From contig BTPG01000005.1 in assembly GCA_036245525.1 (NCBI GenBank), positions 205,680,030 to 205,744,029 of the forward strand: a DNA stretch of 64,000 nt, in the 5' to 3' direction. Source of the stretch: Semisulcospira habei (lineage: Eukaryota; Mollusca; Gastropoda; Semisulcospiridae). Of the stretch, positions 62,823 to 64,000 are shown piece after piece. Numbering within the stretch: position 1 is the stretch's first letter; each line of letters starts with the position of its first letter. A program made the position numbers and the translations under genes. The notes under the pieces are model-generated. The model had not been told where the DNA came from. It made no database searches and saw only the letters and a program-made list of their open reading frames with translations.

Positions 62823-62893
62823 GCACACACACGCACACAGACACACACAATCACACACACACACACACACATGCACGCACGCACACACACAAT

Positions 62894-62928
<35 letters not shown>

Positions 62929-62930
62929 GT
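62640..62930. repeat. (AAT)n then (CA)n microsatellites
   Basis: AAT repeat 62,639-62,711 and interrupted CA/CG repeat 62,787-62,925. Confidence 0.97.
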
Positions 62931-63115
62931 GACAGTGGTGATGAATTGTGCATGGCTGGGGAAATGGACTAGTAAAAGGCAGCGTTGTAGAGGTGGGTTT
63001 TGATAAGTGATTTGAGGGAGGAGAGCGTTTGACAGCAACGGACAGGGACCGGAAGGCTGTTTTAAGTGGCGGAGCAAAGATGGGAGAAGGCACGACCACC
63101 ACGTGTTTTACATTT
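62930..63115 (-). pseudogene. LINE fragment (RT extreme C-terminus)
   Basis: The minus strand encodes GRAFSHLCSAT, NSLPVPVRCCQTLSSLKSLI then KTHLYNAAFY, the terminal motif of an L2/CR1-like RT (compare QSALKTHLFQQF at 53,690). The CA repeat beside it would be its 3' tail region. Confidence 0.7.
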
Positions 63116-63390
63116 GAAACTAGATAAGACAAGAATTCCCAGTAAACGGTTGTATGATGAGCTGGCAAATGAAAGCCTCGGTCATGGACGCCACAAGAAA
63201 GACACAAGGACAACCTCAAAGCAAAAATCATTCGGACGCATCTCCATCCTCGCCAGGCAACTGCTGTCTGGTGAAGTGTCAAACGACAGTCGCAGCCAGC
63301 GACGCATAAAGAAGAGATACAAGGACAACCTCAGTGAACATCAGACGGGCCGATCTCCATCCTCGCCAGCTGAGGGTCGGCTGCTGTAGA
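63105..63390 (+). pseudogene. Two adjacent LINE ORF2 C-terminal pieces
   Basis: TRIPSKRLYDELANESLGHG then RHKK and, about 90 bp on, LLSGEVSNDSRSQRRIKKRY then KDNL. Both correspond to the (L)F-G-E-L-x-x-G-x-R-x-x-G-x-x-K-K-R-(Y/F)-K-D motif, so the region is an internal duplication of a LINE tail. Confidence 0.72.
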
Positions 63391-63425
63391 CAGATGCAAA
63401 TAGCGTGCCTTCACCAGAGAAACCT

Positions 63426-63635
63426 TTTACCTCTTCACCGCCGAGAAAAAAAAATTGAACATGATCCTTACTGCAAGAGATATAGATCCTCATAACTGCG
63501 GGGGCTCATAAGGATCTATGCCTCTTGCTGAGACCAATTTGTACCCATTTTGGGGGGACAGTTTGACTTTTAGTCTTTCAATCAACCAAGACTTTAGAAA
63601 CGAAAATGTACGTACAGTGGCAGGGAAGGTGTTAA
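63426..63635. mobile_element. TTAA MITE, family 2 (about 210 bp)
   Basis: Left TTTACCTCTTCACCGCC (TTAA mutated), right GGCAGGGAAGGTGTTAA. Hairpin 63,472-63,531: GCAAGAGATATAGATCCTCA then TAACTGCGGGGGCTCATAAG and GATCTATGCCTCTTGC. Most of the left inner arm is deleted, but the outer stem (CCTCATAA / TCATAAGG) is preserved. Confidence 0.78.
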
Positions 63636-63659
63636 TGACGACGGCTGTCGACGCCTTAC

Positions 63660-63790
63660 AGCTGCTGGTGAGAGGCACTACAAAGCATCTTCAGTCTCGC
63701 CGGCTCCAGACCCAAGCCACTCCTGTAGCCACTTGTATGCATCCAGGTCTGGGCCCCTGAGCCTCATGTGGGTCAGCAGATGACGGCACA
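63660..63790 (-). CDS. Candidate terminal exon, unrecognised gene
   Basis: The minus strand encodes HLLTHMRLRGPDLDAYKWLQ then EWLGSGAGETEDAL and a stop. It is non-repetitive and protein-like, and could be a last coding exon with an acceptor near 63,795. No family recognised and the splice site is weak. The MITE just downstream begins within about 25 bp of the stop codon. Confidence 0.25.
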
Positions 63791-63885
63791 ACCAAAATGA
63801 CCACCAACATTTTATTGGCCTGACGATATATTCATACACATCATTTCAGGCAACAACAATTAAAAGCAATGAATAAATATAAAAA

Positions 63886-63909
63886 TCAAAAAAAAAAAAA
63901 AAAAAAAAA
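63886..63909. repeat. Poly-A tract
   Basis: About 22 A in a row within AT-rich sequence to the window end. No retroelement recognised beside it. Confidence 0.9.
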
Positions 63910-64000
63910 TGAAACTCAGTCTAACAACATCATATATACAGGAATAATATTAACACTCAACATGTATCTTCATACCACACACACATTCACACACACTCTG

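Overview
This is a 64 kb piece of an animal nuclear genome. Short exons with consensus splice sites are separated by long introns packed with transposons, microsatellites and short palindromes. The mix points to a mollusc, most likely a gastropod: L2/CR1-, RTE/jockey- and Tx1/L1-type LINEs, tRNA-derived SINEs, a Kolobok-type transposon, a chemosensory-type class A GPCR, a HYR-domain gene and an enormous microsatellite load. That assignment is inference from family content; no ribosomal or mitochondrial marker is present. There is no operon, rRNA, CRISPR or other prokaryotic feature.

Layout. 0-9.6 kb is one nested stack. A minus-strand LINE reverse transcriptase is interrupted by a 7.4 kb Kolobok-type element (590-8006, TTAA target duplication, about 400 bp inverted ends, decayed multi-exon transposase on the minus strand). 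It is interrupted again by a solo LTR (8071-9143, 5-bp target duplication). 9.6-17 kb holds microsatellites, TTAA palindromes and two more LINE fragments. 17.3-28.9 kb carries three phase-compatible minus-strand exons of a HYR-domain secreted or membrane protein. Their intron contains a second solo LTR, a nearly full-length LINE and a three-deep nest of a roughly 170-bp-repeat element. 29.8-37.7 kb holds a candidate first exon, a Tx1/L1-like LINE, a GC-rich 69-bp minisatellite, a Tc1 element and more of the same repeat family. 38-42.5 kb is mostly unassigned. 42.5-45.3 kb has a remarkable nested palindrome and a broken GPCR gene. 45.5-54.4 kb is dominated by microsatellites, palindromes and LINE tails.

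54.5-60.5 kb contains the best intact-looking gene. Three minus-strand exons join in phase and encode a signal peptide, a Gln/Cys-rich helical part and two near-identical acidic Trp-rich modules (GWEW...DEFEW) bounded by dibasic sites. It looks like a secreted peptide or prohormone precursor and I do not recognise it as a named family. Its first intron holds three TTAA elements abutting end to end, one of which has grown an internal 48-bp array, and a 1.3 kb, 25-bp minisatellite. 61-64 kb is LINE fragments, microsatellites and more TTAA palindromes.

The unifying theme is TTAA insertion. A swarm of short palindromic elements, many bounded by TTAA, occurs every few kb. Their hairpin arms stay matched to each other even where copies differ. 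A larger TTAA element with Kolobok-like transposase remains sits in the same window but has different termini, so it is not shown to be their driver.
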